Virus record (IMG/VR): IMGVR_UViG_3300031841_000703
Location: 1 to 32,800 of that record
Direction: 5' to 3' (one strand)
Source of the DNA: a virus
Length of the DNA stretch: 32,800 nt
A model generated the notes under the pieces. It did no database searches. It had not been told where the DNA came from and worked only from the letters and a program-made list of their open reading frames with translations. Numbering within the stretch: position 1 is the first letter of the stretch; each line of letters starts with the position of its first letter. Both the position numbers and the translations under genes were made by a program. Positions 1 to 7,737 of the stretch are shown one piece after another.

Positions 1-375
1 GATACGCACAACTTTATTACCAAGTTTATACCAGATTTTGATAGGTATATTAGCCGTGCTGATAGTGCTGAACCAAAAACTATATCTTACCTACAAAGGC
101 ATGGTTTTCCACGCATGGAAGGCGTTAAAAAGTGGCCTAACAGCGTAAATGAAGGAATACGCTTTATTCGTGGCTTTAAATCTGTCATAATCCACCCAAG
201 CTGTAAGGGTGCAATAGATGATTTTAGAATGTATAGCCACAAGATAGATAAACTGTCAGGCGATATTTTACCTGATGTTGTGGATGCTAATAACCATGCG
301 CCCGATGCGATACGTTATGCAATAGCACCTTTAATTAAAGCGCAAGCCGCTGGAAAGATGGTAATTAGGATATGA
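1..375 (+). CDS. terL: Terminase large subunit, C-terminal part (5' end outside window)
   Basis: The frame is open from base 1 and gives 124 residues ending at TGA 373-375. This is the C-terminal nuclease half of a phage large terminase, the ATPase/endonuclease that packages and cuts concatemeric DNA at the portal. Seen: the segment AEPKTISYLQRHGF, then VIIHPSCKGAIDDF, then DANNHAPDAIRYAI near the end. The Asp in HAPDAIRY (visible residue 102) fits the last metal-binding acidic residue of the RNase H-like nuclease domain. The ATPase domain with its Walker motifs must lie upstream. The portal start overlaps the stop codon (ATGA), the usual terL-portal order, which supports the call. An internal ATG at 115 is not the real start, because the frame continues upstream with terminase-like sequence. 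Confidence 0.88.
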   Translation, partial: DTHNFITKFIPDFDRYISRADSAEPKTISYLQRHGFPRMEGVKKWPNSVNEGIRFIRGFKSVIIHPSCKGAIDDFRMYSHKIDKLSGDILPDVVDANNHAPDAIRYAIAPLIKAQAAGKMVIRI

Positions 376-1790
376 GTAATTCAGTAGCAAAAAGAAGCAA
401 AGAAATAGAATATATGCTGCAAGTGTCAGCGCCGTGCCGCGATCTTATGGAAGGTGGCGAACATATGCGGATGCTGGGCGAAAAATATTTACCTAAATTT
501 CCGCAAGAAACTGAAGATGATTACGATGCTAGACGGGCTTCTACTTGGCTATTTGATGGCGTGGGTAAAACAATAGAAGATTTATCAGGTAAAGTGTTTG
601 ATATACCTATACAACTGGCAGAAACAAATACTGATTTAGATATTTATGCTTATAATGTAGATTTGGAAGGTAGAGATATAAACCAGTTTGCCCGTGATGT
701 TTTCGACGAAGCGCAAGCAGCAGGTATTTCTTTTATAATGGTAGATGCGCCACCTAGACCAAATAATCTAACGCGTGTGCAAGCTGAAGCAGGCAATTTT
801 AGGCCATATTTTGTACACTTAAAGCTTGAAGATGTTTACGGTTATAAGTGGGAAGTAATCGACAATACCCCAATGTTAACGCAAATTCGTATTGGTGAAC
901 GTGTTTCAGAAGAAACAGGCGATGAATTTGACCCTGACGAAGTGCAGCAAATACGTGTTTTAACACTTCCCGTAGATAATGGGCGCGTTACAGGTACGGT
1001 TTATGTGCGTATTTACAGGCAAAACCAAAAAGAAGATTGGGTTTTACATGACGAATACGCTACAGGAATGACAAAAATTATGGTTGCAGCGTGTGATTTA
1101 GGTAGAACAGGGTACTTTTTAGCTAAACCGCCACACCAAAGGTTAGCAGAAATAAACCTTGCACATTGGCGTTCACAATCAGATCAGGCAAACATAATGC
1201 ACCATGCCCGTGCGCCTATGAAGTATTTTCACGGCTACAGTAGAGATGACCTTGAAGGCTTTGCCGAAAGTGCTGGATATGCTTTCTGGTCTAGTAATGA
1301 AAATGCAAAGGTAGGCGTAGTAGAACATTCAGGCGCAGCAATAGACGCTGGGCGCACTGAATTAAAAGACATGGAATTTCAAATGCAGGCAATGGGTCTA
1401 CAGCTTATTGTATCACGGTCAGGTTCTTCTACTGCAACTGGCGATATGATCGACGAAACCAAAATTAATAGTCGGTTAGGAATGTGGGCAGACAACCTAA
1501 AAGATACGCTAGAAATATGTTTCATGTGGATGGCAGAATTAGCAAACATTGTAACAGGGCCAGAAATAATTATTAACAAAGATTATGCGGCTAACGCATT
1601 GTCACATTTAGACATGGATGCACTTAATAAAATGCACTTAGCAGAAGTTATTTCTAAACAAACATACATAAACGAAGCTAAACGCAGAAACCTACTATCA
1701 GAAGAAGTAAATTCAGAAGATGAACAAGAATTACTAGGTTCTGAACCATTAGATCAACCTGATGAAGCAGTAGGTAATGGCGCTAATTGA
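372..1790 (+). CDS. Portal protein (DUF4055 type)
   Basis: A 472-residue protein at the usual portal position, overlapping the terminase stop by ATGA. The N-terminal region YLPKFPQETEDDYDARR followed by a stretch about a gene/function-neutral motif GVGKTIEDLSGKVFD (residues about 35-75) is characteristic of the DUF4055 family, found in phage portal-type proteins. The portal forms a dodecameric ring at one capsid vertex, through which the terminase pumps DNA and to which the neck proteins attach. The C-terminal tail is acidic (SEEVNSEDEQELLGSEP), as is common in this family. The next gene starts 14 bases before the end. The length is normal for the family. Confidence is high from family resemblance plus position; no structure-level check was possible. 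Confidence 0.88.
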   Translation: MSNSVAKRSKEIEYMLQVSAPCRDLMEGGEHMRMLGEKYLPKFPQETEDDYDARRASTWLFDGVGKTIEDLSGKVFDIPIQLAETNTDLDIYAYNVDLEGRDINQFARDVFDEAQAAGISFIMVDAPPRPNNLTRVQAEAGNFRPYFVHLKLEDVYGYKWEVIDNTPMLTQIRIGERVSEETGDEFDPDEVQQIRVLTLPVDNGRVTGTVYVRIYRQNQKEDWVLHDEYATGMTKIMVAACDLGRTGYFLAKPPHQRLAEINLAHWRSQSDQANIMHHARAPMKYFHGYSRDDLEGFAESAGYAFWSSNENAKVGVVEHSGAAIDAGRTELKDMEFQMQAMGLQLIVSRSGSSTATGDMIDETKINSRLGMWADNLKDTLEICFMWMAELANIVTGPEIIINKDYAANALSHLDMDALNKMHLAEVISKQTYINEAKRRNLLSEEVNSEDEQELLGSEPLDQPDEAVGNGAN

Positions 1791-3603
1791 TGATATTTTA
1801 GACGAAACAGTACGCCACGCGCATTATTTAGAGCGTCACAAGGCTTCTGTTATAAAAAAGCTTGTTGCACTTATGAGCAACAGCAACGATGAAATGTACA
1901 GTATGATGTACAAGCAACGTATTGAAAAGCTGAAACGTAGGGATTTAGACAAGCTTTTAAGGCGCATAAAAGTACATATTAAACAGGGTTATGAACCCGT
2001 TATAGAAACCCTAGATGCTGAAATACGCGATTTGTCAGCACACGAAACACGCTGGCAAAAGAAAATAATAGATGGATTAGTGCCTGTTGAATTAGATTGG
2101 GAAGCACCATCAGGCGAACAGATATACGCAGCAGCTAAAGCAAGACCGTTTGAAGGTTTATTTCTGCAAGATTGGTATAATGGCCTAAGTGATGGGCATT
2201 TTAGGCGTGTAAAGCAAGCAGTAATGCAGGGGTATGTCGAAGGCCAAACGACAGATGAAATAGTGCAGCAAATGCAGCAATTTACGCAAGGCAGAAGCAG
2301 ACGCGCAGCAGAAACAGCAGCTAGAACGGCGTTAACGCACACAAGCAATGTTGCAAGAAATGAAAGCTACCGTAGAAATAGGCGTGTTATACGCGCTGTA
2401 GAATGGGTTGCTACCCTTGATGGGCGCACTACAGCAGTTTGCAGGGCAAGAGATGGCAAAACATGGCCTGTTGATGAAGGCCCAAGACCACCAGCACATC
2501 CAGCGTGTAGGTCAACAACAATACCAGTTGTTAAATCTTTGCGTGAATTAGGAATAAAAGCAGATACAAAAGACATTAAAACAACCCGTGCATCTATGAA
2601 CGGTCAAGTTTCGTCGGAATTAAACTATGATAGATGGTTAAGAAAACAGCCCAAAGCATTTCAAGAAGATGTATTAGGAAGGGAAAAAGCCAAATTATTT
2701 CGTGCTGGCTTAAAAATGGATAGATTTGTTGATGAAGGTGGGCGCGAATTTACATTAAAAGAAATAGAAAAACGTGAAAAAGCTATCTGGTCACAAGTTT
2801 ATGGCAAGCCAAAGCCAACCCAAAAACAGAAAGCGCAGCCACAGCCGCAACCAGACCCAGCTTTTGATATTAGAAATAATATAGATTTAGGTAAAATGGG
2901 TGTGTTAACGCAAAAACGTGGCAAACAAAAACCTACTTTTACAATAGATCAACTAAATGAAAAATTTAGAGCGCAATTAAGCGATCAGGGCGCAAACATT
3001 GTTAACAAGCTGTCTAAACCGCGTGAGATAGTGATAGGTCAAGATGCAGGCGTGTATTATGCAAGTGCTGAACGCTTAGAAAGTGGTTATCAAAAAAATA
3101 CAATTACGCATGAATATGGGCATCATGTAGACCACGTAATTAGAAATACAGATGGTGAAAATAGATATTTTTGGTCGGTAAAAGGTCTAAAAAGTGAGTG
3201 GGAAAAAGACCGCGCTAATTTAGGTGTTTATAGAAAAGCACGTGCGGAAAAAGACCGTAAATTAAGAGAAATAAAAGATGAATTGTTTGTAACAGAAGAA
3301 GTAACTACTAAAACAAGAAATGGTTTTGAGTTTACACGAAAACGTAACGTGCCTAAATTTGATGGCGCAAACAGTTTATCAGATATTGTTGATAGTTTTG
3401 TTAGTGGTCAATTTCGTAAAAATTATTACGTTTATGGGCATACGCCTGCGTATTGGAAAAACAAAGACAACGGCGCAGTAGAAAGCTTTGCCAATATGTT
3501 TGCTATACAAAATAGCCCAGAAGCAAAAGCATGGGCGCAAAAAAATATCCCTAATTTGTGGGCAAAATTTACTGCTAAAATGAATGAGATAGAAAATGGA
3601 TGA
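1777..3603 (+). CDS. MuF-like minor head protein fused to a HExxH metalloprotease-like domain
   Basis: A 608-residue protein directly after the portal. Residues about 140-260 match the Mu gpF / SPP1 gp7-like head morphogenesis domain: AARTALTHTSNVARNE, then WVATLDGRTTAVCRARDG, then PPAHPACRSTTIPV, with C222, H241 and C244 forming the usual Cys/His pattern. A Gln/Pro-rich linker follows at about 343-362. The C-terminal part holds THEYGHHVDHV, a classical HExxH zinc motif (H445, E446, H449). A possible third zinc ligand is E569 in VESFANMFA, as in gluzincin-type proteases. Canonical MuF proteins are much shorter and lack this part. MuF proteins sit inside the capsid near the portal, and MuF fusions to toxin-like C-terminal domains are known in phages, so this domain may be packaged and delivered, or may act in capsid maturation. 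Both roles are inference. Confidence 0.85.
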   Translation: MALIDDILDETVRHAHYLERHKASVIKKLVALMSNSNDEMYSMMYKQRIEKLKRRDLDKLLRRIKVHIKQGYEPVIETLDAEIRDLSAHETRWQKKIIDGLVPVELDWEAPSGEQIYAAAKARPFEGLFLQDWYNGLSDGHFRRVKQAVMQGYVEGQTTDEIVQQMQQFTQGRSRRAAETAARTALTHTSNVARNESYRRNRRVIRAVEWVATLDGRTTAVCRARDGKTWPVDEGPRPPAHPACRSTTIPVVKSLRELGIKADTKDIKTTRASMNGQVSSELNYDRWLRKQPKAFQEDVLGREKAKLFRAGLKMDRFVDEGGREFTLKEIEKREKAIWSQVYGKPKPTQKQKAQPQPQPDPAFDIRNNIDLGKMGVLTQKRGKQKPTFTIDQLNEKFRAQLSDQGANIVNKLSKPREIVIGQDAGVYYASAERLESGYQKNTITHEYGHHVDHVIRNTDGENRYFWSVKGLKSEWEKDRANLGVYRKARAEKDRKLREIKDELFVTEEVTTKTRNGFEFTRKRNVPKFDGANSLSDIVDSFVSGQFRKNYYVYGHTPAYWKNKDNGAVESFANMFAIQNSPEAKAWAQKNIPNLWAKFTAKMNEIENG

Positions 3604-3766
3604 AGATAAAGCCTTAAAAATGTATCAAGATAAATTTGGGAAAATACCACAAATTATTTTGTTAGGTAAAGCTGACCCAGATGAAATTATACTAAAATTG
3701 CTTGAAGCAATAGAAGAAAATGTACCAATAGCTGATATAGAAAACATTGATTTAGCTAAAGTATAA
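3596..3766 (+). CDS. Small hypothetical protein (56 aa) between MuF gene and scaffold
   Basis: The ATG lies 8 bases inside the end of the MuF gene (AATGGATGA) and the frame ends at TAA 3764-3766. The product begins MDEDKALKMYQDKFGKIP and is acidic and apparently helical, with DPDEIILKLLEAIEEN in the middle. I do not recognise a named family. Tight coupling to the upstream gene, sensible composition and its place inside the head module argue that it is real. A role in head assembly is inferred only from position. Confidence 0.65.
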   Translation: MDEDKALKMYQDKFGKIPQIILLGKADPDEIILKLLEAIEENVPIADIENIDLAKV

Positions 3767-3819
3767 TCAATGCTGGGTTACGTGCCAGCCCTAACAATGG
3801 CGCAGCGAAAGGAACGGCA

Positions 3820-4503
3820 ATGAGTGAAGAAAAAGAAATAGTTGAAGAAGTAAAAGCAGTTGAAAATACTAATGATGATTTAGTAAAAAAACTGCAAAGC
3901 GAATTAAGCGAAGTAAACCAAAAGCTAGTTGATACGCGTGAAGAAGCCATGCGCAGGCGTAAAACTGTAGAAAGTTTACGTGTTGAAATAGATACATTAA
4001 AAGCAAAACCAGAAGAACCGACACCAAATCAAACAGAAATAGTGTCGCAAATTAAAGCGCAATATGAAGAACAGCTATCGAATGAACGTTCTCAGCGTAT
4101 GGATTTGCTACAAAAGAACGCATTAGCAGAATTAAAATCGTCATTAGCAGCAGAAAATATAGTGTCGCAAGGGTTACAACCTTTGGTCTTAATGGCTCAA
4201 TCTAGAATTGGATTTGACGAAAATGGAAATATCCGTATAATGTCAGTGGATAATTCCAAACCCCTAGCAGGTACGGGCAGCGATGGTTACGCAACACTAA
4301 GTGATCTAGCTAAAGAACTTGCAGCGTCGGAAACAGGCCAAATGTTCGTTAAAGATGTTGGCGTTTCAGGTGGCGGCAAACCACCAGCGAGTACAGGCGG
4401 TAAGTCTGTAAATTCACAAGTGACGCGAACACAATTCAATACAATGGGTCAACGTGAACGCTCACTATTTTTTAAGAATGGCGGCAAGGTCGTTAATGGC
4501 TAA
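3820..4503 (+). CDS. Candidate capsid scaffolding protein
   Basis: A 227-residue protein immediately before the major capsid gene, preceded by a good ribosome binding site (AAAGGAAC, 6-7 bases before ATG). The first 100 or so residues are strongly charged and heptad-like (LVKKLQSELSEVNQKLVD, then EEQLSNERSQRMDLLQKN), predicting a coiled coil. The second half has FDENGNIRI and a Gly-rich low-complexity segment GVSGGGKPPASTGGK, and the C-terminus is basic (FFKNGGKVVNG). A coiled-coil protein with a basic tail, encoded just upstream of a P22-type coat gene, fits a scaffold that directs prohead assembly. There is no direct sequence signature for the function, so this rests on position and composition. 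Confidence 0.6.
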   Translation: MSEEKEIVEEVKAVENTNDDLVKKLQSELSEVNQKLVDTREEAMRRRKTVESLRVEIDTLKAKPEEPTPNQTEIVSQIKAQYEEQLSNERSQRMDLLQKNALAELKSSLAAENIVSQGLQPLVLMAQSRIGFDENGNIRIMSVDNSKPLAGTGSDGYATLSDLAKELAASETGQMFVKDVGVSGGGKPPASTGGKSVNSQVTRTQFNTMGQRERSLFFKNGGKVVNG

Positions 4504-4524
4504 CCGCAAAAGAAAGGAAATGTT

Positions 4525-5667
4525 ATGGCTAATACCTTAACTGATCTAGCGGCTGACATTTACAAAGCCGCTGACATTGTAGGCCGCGAACTAGTCGGCT
4601 TTATCCCTGCATCAACAGTTAATGCAGGTTCTGAACAAGCAGCAGTTGGTCAAACTGTTCGTTCGTTCACAACACCAGCCGCATCAGCGGTTACAATTAG
4701 CCCAAGTATGACAATACCAGAAGGTACAGATCAAACTCTGGGTAACAAAACGCTCACAATTACTGAGCAACGCGGTGTGCAAATCCCGTATACTGGTGAA
4801 GATGTACGCTTTTTGGATGGTGGCGCAGGTTATGAAACCGTTTATGGCGCACAAATCCAGCAAGCCATGCGAACACTAGTAAACGAAATGGAAGCAGACT
4901 TAGCAGGCGAAGCATATAAAAACGCTTCTCGTGCGGTTGGTACAGCAGGCACTACGCCATTTGGTTCTAACTTCAATGCAGTTGCAGAAGCTAGACAAAT
5001 TCTTGCTGACAACGGTATGCCAGTAAATGACGGGCGCACAAGCTTAGTTGTTAATACAGCAGCAGGTACAAATCTACGTAATCTAGCATCATTGCAGCAG
5101 GTTAATACTGCTGGTGGTGATGATCTATTGCGCAGAGGCGAATTGCTAAACTTGCAAGGCGTATCATTAAAAGAAAGTGGGCAAGTAATTTCGCACACTA
5201 AAGGTACAGGTACTTCTTACCTTCTTAATGACGCTTCTTCAGCAGTGGGCGATACAACCATTGCGGCAGATGGCGGTTCTGGTACAATCTTAGCTGGTGA
5301 TATTATTACGCTTGCTGGTGACACAAATAACTATGTAGTTAACACTGCGCTAAGTGGTGGTTCGCTAGTAATCGGTGACACTGGTTTACGTGCAGCAGCA
5401 GCAGACAATGCAGCTATTACAGTAGGTAATAACTACACTGCTAACGTAATGATGCACCAAGCAGGTCTAGAACTAGCGATGAGAGCGCCAGCAAAACCAG
5501 TAGGCGGTGATGCAGCAGAAGATACGCTTGTAGTTCAAGACCCAACTTCAGGATTAGTTTTTGAAGTAGCCGTATATAAAGGCTTCAATAAAGCAATGAT
5601 CCAAGTTGGTGCGGTTTGGGGTTACAAAGCGTGGAACAGCGATGCAATTGCTATCGTTATGGGTTAA
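4525..5667 (+). CDS. Major capsid protein, P22 coat protein-like
   Basis: A 380-residue protein with a strong Shine-Dalgarno (AAAGGAAATGTT before ATG 4525). The N-terminus LAADIYKAADIVGRELVGF, then MTIPEGTDQTLGNKTLTI and EMEADLAGEAYKNASRAVG, match the P22 coat protein (gp5-like, PF11651) family, a HK97-fold coat. The region at about 235-300 (SAVGDTTIAADGG to NNAAITV-like sequence) is a beta-rich insertion of the sort seen in this family. The ending WNSDAIAIVMG is also family-like. There is no N-terminal delta domain, and no prohead protease of the usual HK97 type is seen nearby, consistent with a separate scaffold. A G-tract hairpin follows the stop codon. This should be among the most highly expressed genes. 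Confidence 0.9.
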   Translation: MANTLTDLAADIYKAADIVGRELVGFIPASTVNAGSEQAAVGQTVRSFTTPAASAVTISPSMTIPEGTDQTLGNKTLTITEQRGVQIPYTGEDVRFLDGGAGYETVYGAQIQQAMRTLVNEMEADLAGEAYKNASRAVGTAGTTPFGSNFNAVAEARQILADNGMPVNDGRTSLVVNTAAGTNLRNLASLQQVNTAGGDDLLRRGELLNLQGVSLKESGQVISHTKGTGTSYLLNDASSAVGDTTIAADGGSGTILAGDIITLAGDTNNYVVNTALSGGSLVIGDTGLRAAAADNAAITVGNNYTANVMMHQAGLELAMRAPAKPVGGDAAEDTLVVQDPTSGLVFEVAVYKGFNKAMIQVGAVWGYKAWNSDAIAIVMG

Positions 5668-5674
5668 ACGGTTA

Positions 5675-5690
5675 GGGGGATTATTCCCCC
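5675..5690 (+). terminator. G-tract/C-tract hairpin after the capsid gene
   Basis: GGGGGA (5675-5680) pairs with TCCCCC (5685-5690) around a TTAT loop, followed by TTTCCCTTTT. It begins 8 bases after the capsid stop. The stem and partial T-tract suit a weak intrinsic terminator or a 3' end that protects the abundant capsid mRNA. The T-tract is interrupted by CCC, so full termination is doubtful and read-through into the next genes is likely. Confidence 0.5.
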
Positions 5691-5713
5691 TTTCCCTTTT
5701 AAAAGGAATTAAA

Positions 5714-5791
5714 ATGCCAAGAGCGTATTTAAAGAAAAAAGGCATGATCGTTAAGAAAAAGCCTAAGAAAGCGAAGAAGAAAAAGAAGTAA
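5714..5791 (+). CDS. Tiny poly-lysine protein (25 aa)
   Basis: ATG 5714 follows AAAAGGAATTAAA, a good ribosome binding site, and the frame ends at TAA 5789-5791. Of 25 residues, 14 are Lys or Arg and none is acidic (MPRAYLKKKG, then a run of lysines). A longer version of the frame from 5606 would overlap the capsid gene and has no ribosome binding site, so I chose 5714. The stop overlaps the next ATG (TAATG), making it the first of four small basic genes. The function is unknown; nucleic-acid binding in the capsid or a minor capsid peptide is inference. Confidence 0.65.
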   Translation: MPRAYLKKKGMIVKKKPKKAKKKKK

Positions 5792-6069
5792 TGGCAAAAG
5801 ACCCACGCATAAAACGGCTAGGCGTTAAGGGCTACAATAAGCCTAAACGAACACCAAACCACCCTAAAAAATCGCATGTGGTACTAGCTAAAGTAGGGTC
5901 TAAAGTAAAAACTATTAGATTTGGTCAACAGGGCGTTAGAGGTGCTGGCAAAAATCCTAAATCAGCAGCACAAAAAGCCAGAAGAAAATCATTTATGGCG
6001 CGTCATAGAAAAAATATAGCTAAAGGCAAAATGTCAGCAGCATATTGGGCTGCAAGGGTAAAATGGTAA
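5791..6069 (+). CDS. Small basic conserved phage protein (92 aa)
   Basis: A Lys/Arg-rich protein starting MAKDPRIKRLGVKGYNKPKR and ending KGKMSAAYWAARVKW. I recognise this as a conserved small protein of environmental and marine phages, with the recurring features GVKGYNKPKRTPNHPKKSH, TIRFGQQG and FMARHRKNIAKGKMSAAYWA, but its role is not established. It is coupled by TAATG to the tiny basic gene before it. It sits between the major capsid protein and the neck genes, where decoration, cement or DNA-binding proteins are often found. Its high positive charge suggests contact with DNA; that is inference. Confidence 0.75.
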   Translation: MAKDPRIKRLGVKGYNKPKRTPNHPKKSHVVLAKVGSKVKTIRFGQQGVRGAGKNPKSAAQKARRKSFMARHRKNIAKGKMSAAYWAARVKW

Positions 6070-6073
6070 CATT

Positions 6074-6217
6074 ATGGCTAAACTTACAAAGGCACAAAAA
6101 AGACGCGCAAAAGAAATAAGCCGTAGGCGTGGTATAAAGTACCCTAATGCGTGGGCTAATTTAATGGTAGCGCGTGGTAAACGTGTTAGCCGTAAAAGAA
6201 AGGCCAAAAAGAAATGA
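6074..6217 (+). CDS. Small basic protein (47 aa)
   Basis: ATG 6074 begins 4 bases after the previous stop and TGA 6215-6217 overlaps the next ATG. The product starts MAKLTKAQKRRAKEISRRRG and ends in KRKAKKK: 20 of 47 residues are Lys or Arg and only one is acidic. The centre GIKYPNAWANLMVARG is less charged and could be a short ordered helix. The family is unknown to me. Being embedded without gaps in the late operon, and sharing composition with its neighbours, supports it as a real gene. Confidence 0.65.
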   Translation: MAKLTKAQKRRAKEISRRRGIKYPNAWANLMVARGKRVSRKRKAKKK

Positions 6218-6459
6218 ATACAGTTAAAATTAAACACGACACTGGGAAAGATGGTTATGCTATAATTAACGAAGCAGACTATAACCCAAAAATTCACACA
6301 TTATTTGACGCAGAACCGAAAAGGGCAAGAAAAGCTAACGGTCAATTGCAAGCTGATGACCCTTCTACACCAGACGTAAACGAAGCGTGGGAAGGCGGTA
6401 AAGCACCAGCAAAGAAAGCAAAAAAGAAACCAGCGGCAAAGAAAAAGGCGGCTAAGTAA
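6214..6459 (+). CDS. Small protein with H1-like lysine-rich tail (81 aa)
   Basis: The N-terminal part KDGYAIINEADYNPKIHTLF resembles a short conserved module of phage head-region proteins. The C-terminal third is Ala/Lys/Pro-rich (KAPAKKAKKKPAAKKKAAK), much like histone H1-type tails. ATG 6214 overlaps the preceding stop (ATGA), and its own stop TAA 6457-6459 overlaps the next start (TAATG). It is the last of four consecutive small basic genes behind the capsid gene. DNA or capsid-interior binding is inferred from composition only. Confidence 0.7.
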   Translation: MNTVKIKHDTGKDGYAIINEADYNPKIHTLFDAEPKRARKANGQLQADDPSTPDVNEAWEGGKAPAKKAKKKPAAKKKAAK

Positions 6460-6959
6460 TGGCAATTATAACAACGGTTGGAGCGACAACGGCTAATAGC
6501 TACATAACGGTAGCTGAATACGAAACGTTTTGGACAGAGCGTAATGTCACTATATCACATTCTACAGCAGCAAAGGAAAGTGAATTAGTCAAAGCGGCTG
6601 ATTATTTAAATCGCACTTATAACTATATTGGGGAAAGGCAGTATCGTTATCAGGGTATGGAATGGCCCAGATTAACAGGTACAATGTTGGTAAAAGATTG
6701 GCCTATTGATCCCGACACAGTTCCGCAAGACATAAAAGATGCGCAAGCAGAAATGGCGTATCTTATTCATGGCGGTGCTACCCCATTTTCTACCGTTTCA
6801 TACGGAGCAATTAAGCGTACAAAATCCAAGGCTGGGTCAGTAGAAAGTGAAACAGAATATACTAATTACCGTGAAGTGCCAAGGTACGTAGCAATCGAAG
6901 GTTTATTAGCGCCATATACAGAATTTGGTGGCGCACAAATTAAGGTTTTACGTGCATGA
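6459..6959 (+). CDS. Head-tail adaptor (phage 'DnaT-like' connector family)
   Basis: A 166-residue protein. The opening TTANSYITVAEYETFWTER, then AAKESELVKAADYLNRTY, EWPR and the later PQDIKDAQAEMAYL match a widespread phage family often annotated as DnaT-like ssDNA-binding protein. From its position it is the first neck ring under the portal (HK97 gp6 / P22 gp4-like adaptor). The DnaT label probably misleads, since there is no replication context here. It lies between capsid-region genes and further neck genes and overlaps the next gene by ATGA. Confidence 0.75.
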   Translation: MAIITTVGATTANSYITVAEYETFWTERNVTISHSTAAKESELVKAADYLNRTYNYIGERQYRYQGMEWPRLTGTMLVKDWPIDPDTVPQDIKDAQAEMAYLIHGGATPFSTVSYGAIKRTKSKAGSVESETEYTNYREVPRYVAIEGLLAPYTEFGGAQIKVLRA

Positions 6960-7330
6960 CTACTGTAACAGCGATAGCAGATGCAGCTTTTGATGCAGTC
7001 CATGCAGCAATAACTGATGTTATTAAAGATGCTACGCTATCATATGCTACAAATTACGATCATACCTATGACGTGGACGAAGGTAATTATTCACAAGCAA
7101 CAACGTCAATAACGGGTAGAGTTGTATTTGATACAGAAAAGCCAGCAAAAGATATTTTTCCTGATTATGTGCAAGGCACAAAAGAAGAACTAGTATTGCT
7201 GGAAGGTTTTAGCGCAGCCGCAAAAGAAGGTTACACGCTTACAATCGGAAGTGATAATTATGTTGTTAGACGGGCGCAAGCAGTAGCAGGCTCTGTTTCT
7301 TTGGTTTACGCAGTGGTGGCGAAAAAATGA
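6956..7330 (+). CDS. Putative head-closure (stopper) neck protein
   Basis: A 124-residue protein with an N-terminal helix (IADAAFDAVHAAITDVI) followed by mostly beta-type sequence (TTSITGRVVFDT, YTLTIGSDNYVVRRAQ). It is coupled by ATGA on both sides, between the adaptor and the HK97 gp10-like gene. In siphovirus gene order this slot encodes the head-closure or stopper protein that holds packaged DNA and docks the tail. I do not see a diagnostic motif, so the role rests on order and size. Confidence 0.55.
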   Translation: MTTVTAIADAAFDAVHAAITDVIKDATLSYATNYDHTYDVDEGNYSQATTSITGRVVFDTEKPAKDIFPDYVQGTKEELVLLEGFSAAAKEGYTLTIGSDNYVVRRAQAVAGSVSLVYAVVAKK

Positions 7331-7737
7331 CAAACGTACAGAACGCCAAAGATTTTAGCCTAAAGTTAAATAAACAGGTGCTAGATACAAACGAAAAAAT
7401 AGAAGATGCAATACAGGTTATTGCAATGGATAGCTTACGCGGCGTAGTTCAGAAATCACCCGTAGACACTGGACGTTTTCGCGGTAACTGGATAGTTTCA
7501 GTAGATAGCCCAAACTTAACAGAAACGCAGCAAACAGATGTAAATGGTTCAGCAACCATCAATAAAGGCATGGCAGCGATAGAAGCATTTGATATAAATA
7601 ACAGCAGAATTTATATTCAGAATAACTTGCCATACGGCAACCGATTAGAAAACGGGTGGTCAAAGCAAGCGCCTAATGGAATGGTTGCTTTAACGCTTTC
7701 TGAAATGAGCGCAAAATATAGGGAAATTCTTATATGA
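7327..7737 (+). CDS. HK97 gp10-like neck/minor tail component
   Basis: A 136-residue protein. QKSPVDTGRFRGNW (about residues 40-55) followed by IYIQNNLPYGNRLENGWSK is the typical signature of the HK97 gp10-like family, small proteins of the head-tail joint. In the middle lie substitution-tolerant residues (AAIEAFDINNS). It is coupled by ATGA to both neighbours. The order adaptor, closure, gp10-like, terminator, tube matches known siphovirus neck modules, which strengthens the assignment. Confidence 0.8.
   Translation: MTNVQNAKDFSLKLNKQVLDTNEKIEDAIQVIAMDSLRGVVQKSPVDTGRFRGNWIVSVDSPNLTETQQTDVNGSATINKGMAAIEAFDINNSRIYIQNNLPYGNRLENGWSKQAPNGMVALTLSEMSAKYREILI

Noticed and set aside
3762-3767. A perfect TATAAT before the scaffold gene
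   Set aside because: It overlaps the stop codon of the small gene ending at 3766 and no -35-like hexamer lies 15-19 bases upstream, so it may be coincidental.
3772-3789. Hairpin GCTGG/CCAGC with an 8-base loop upstream of the scaffold gene
   Set aside because: The stem is only 5 bp and has no T-tract or link to a known element; too weak to call.
5606-5713. Longer version of the tiny basic gene starting inside the capsid gene
   Set aside because: It has no ribosome binding site and overlaps the capsid coding sequence; the ATG at 5714 has a good site.
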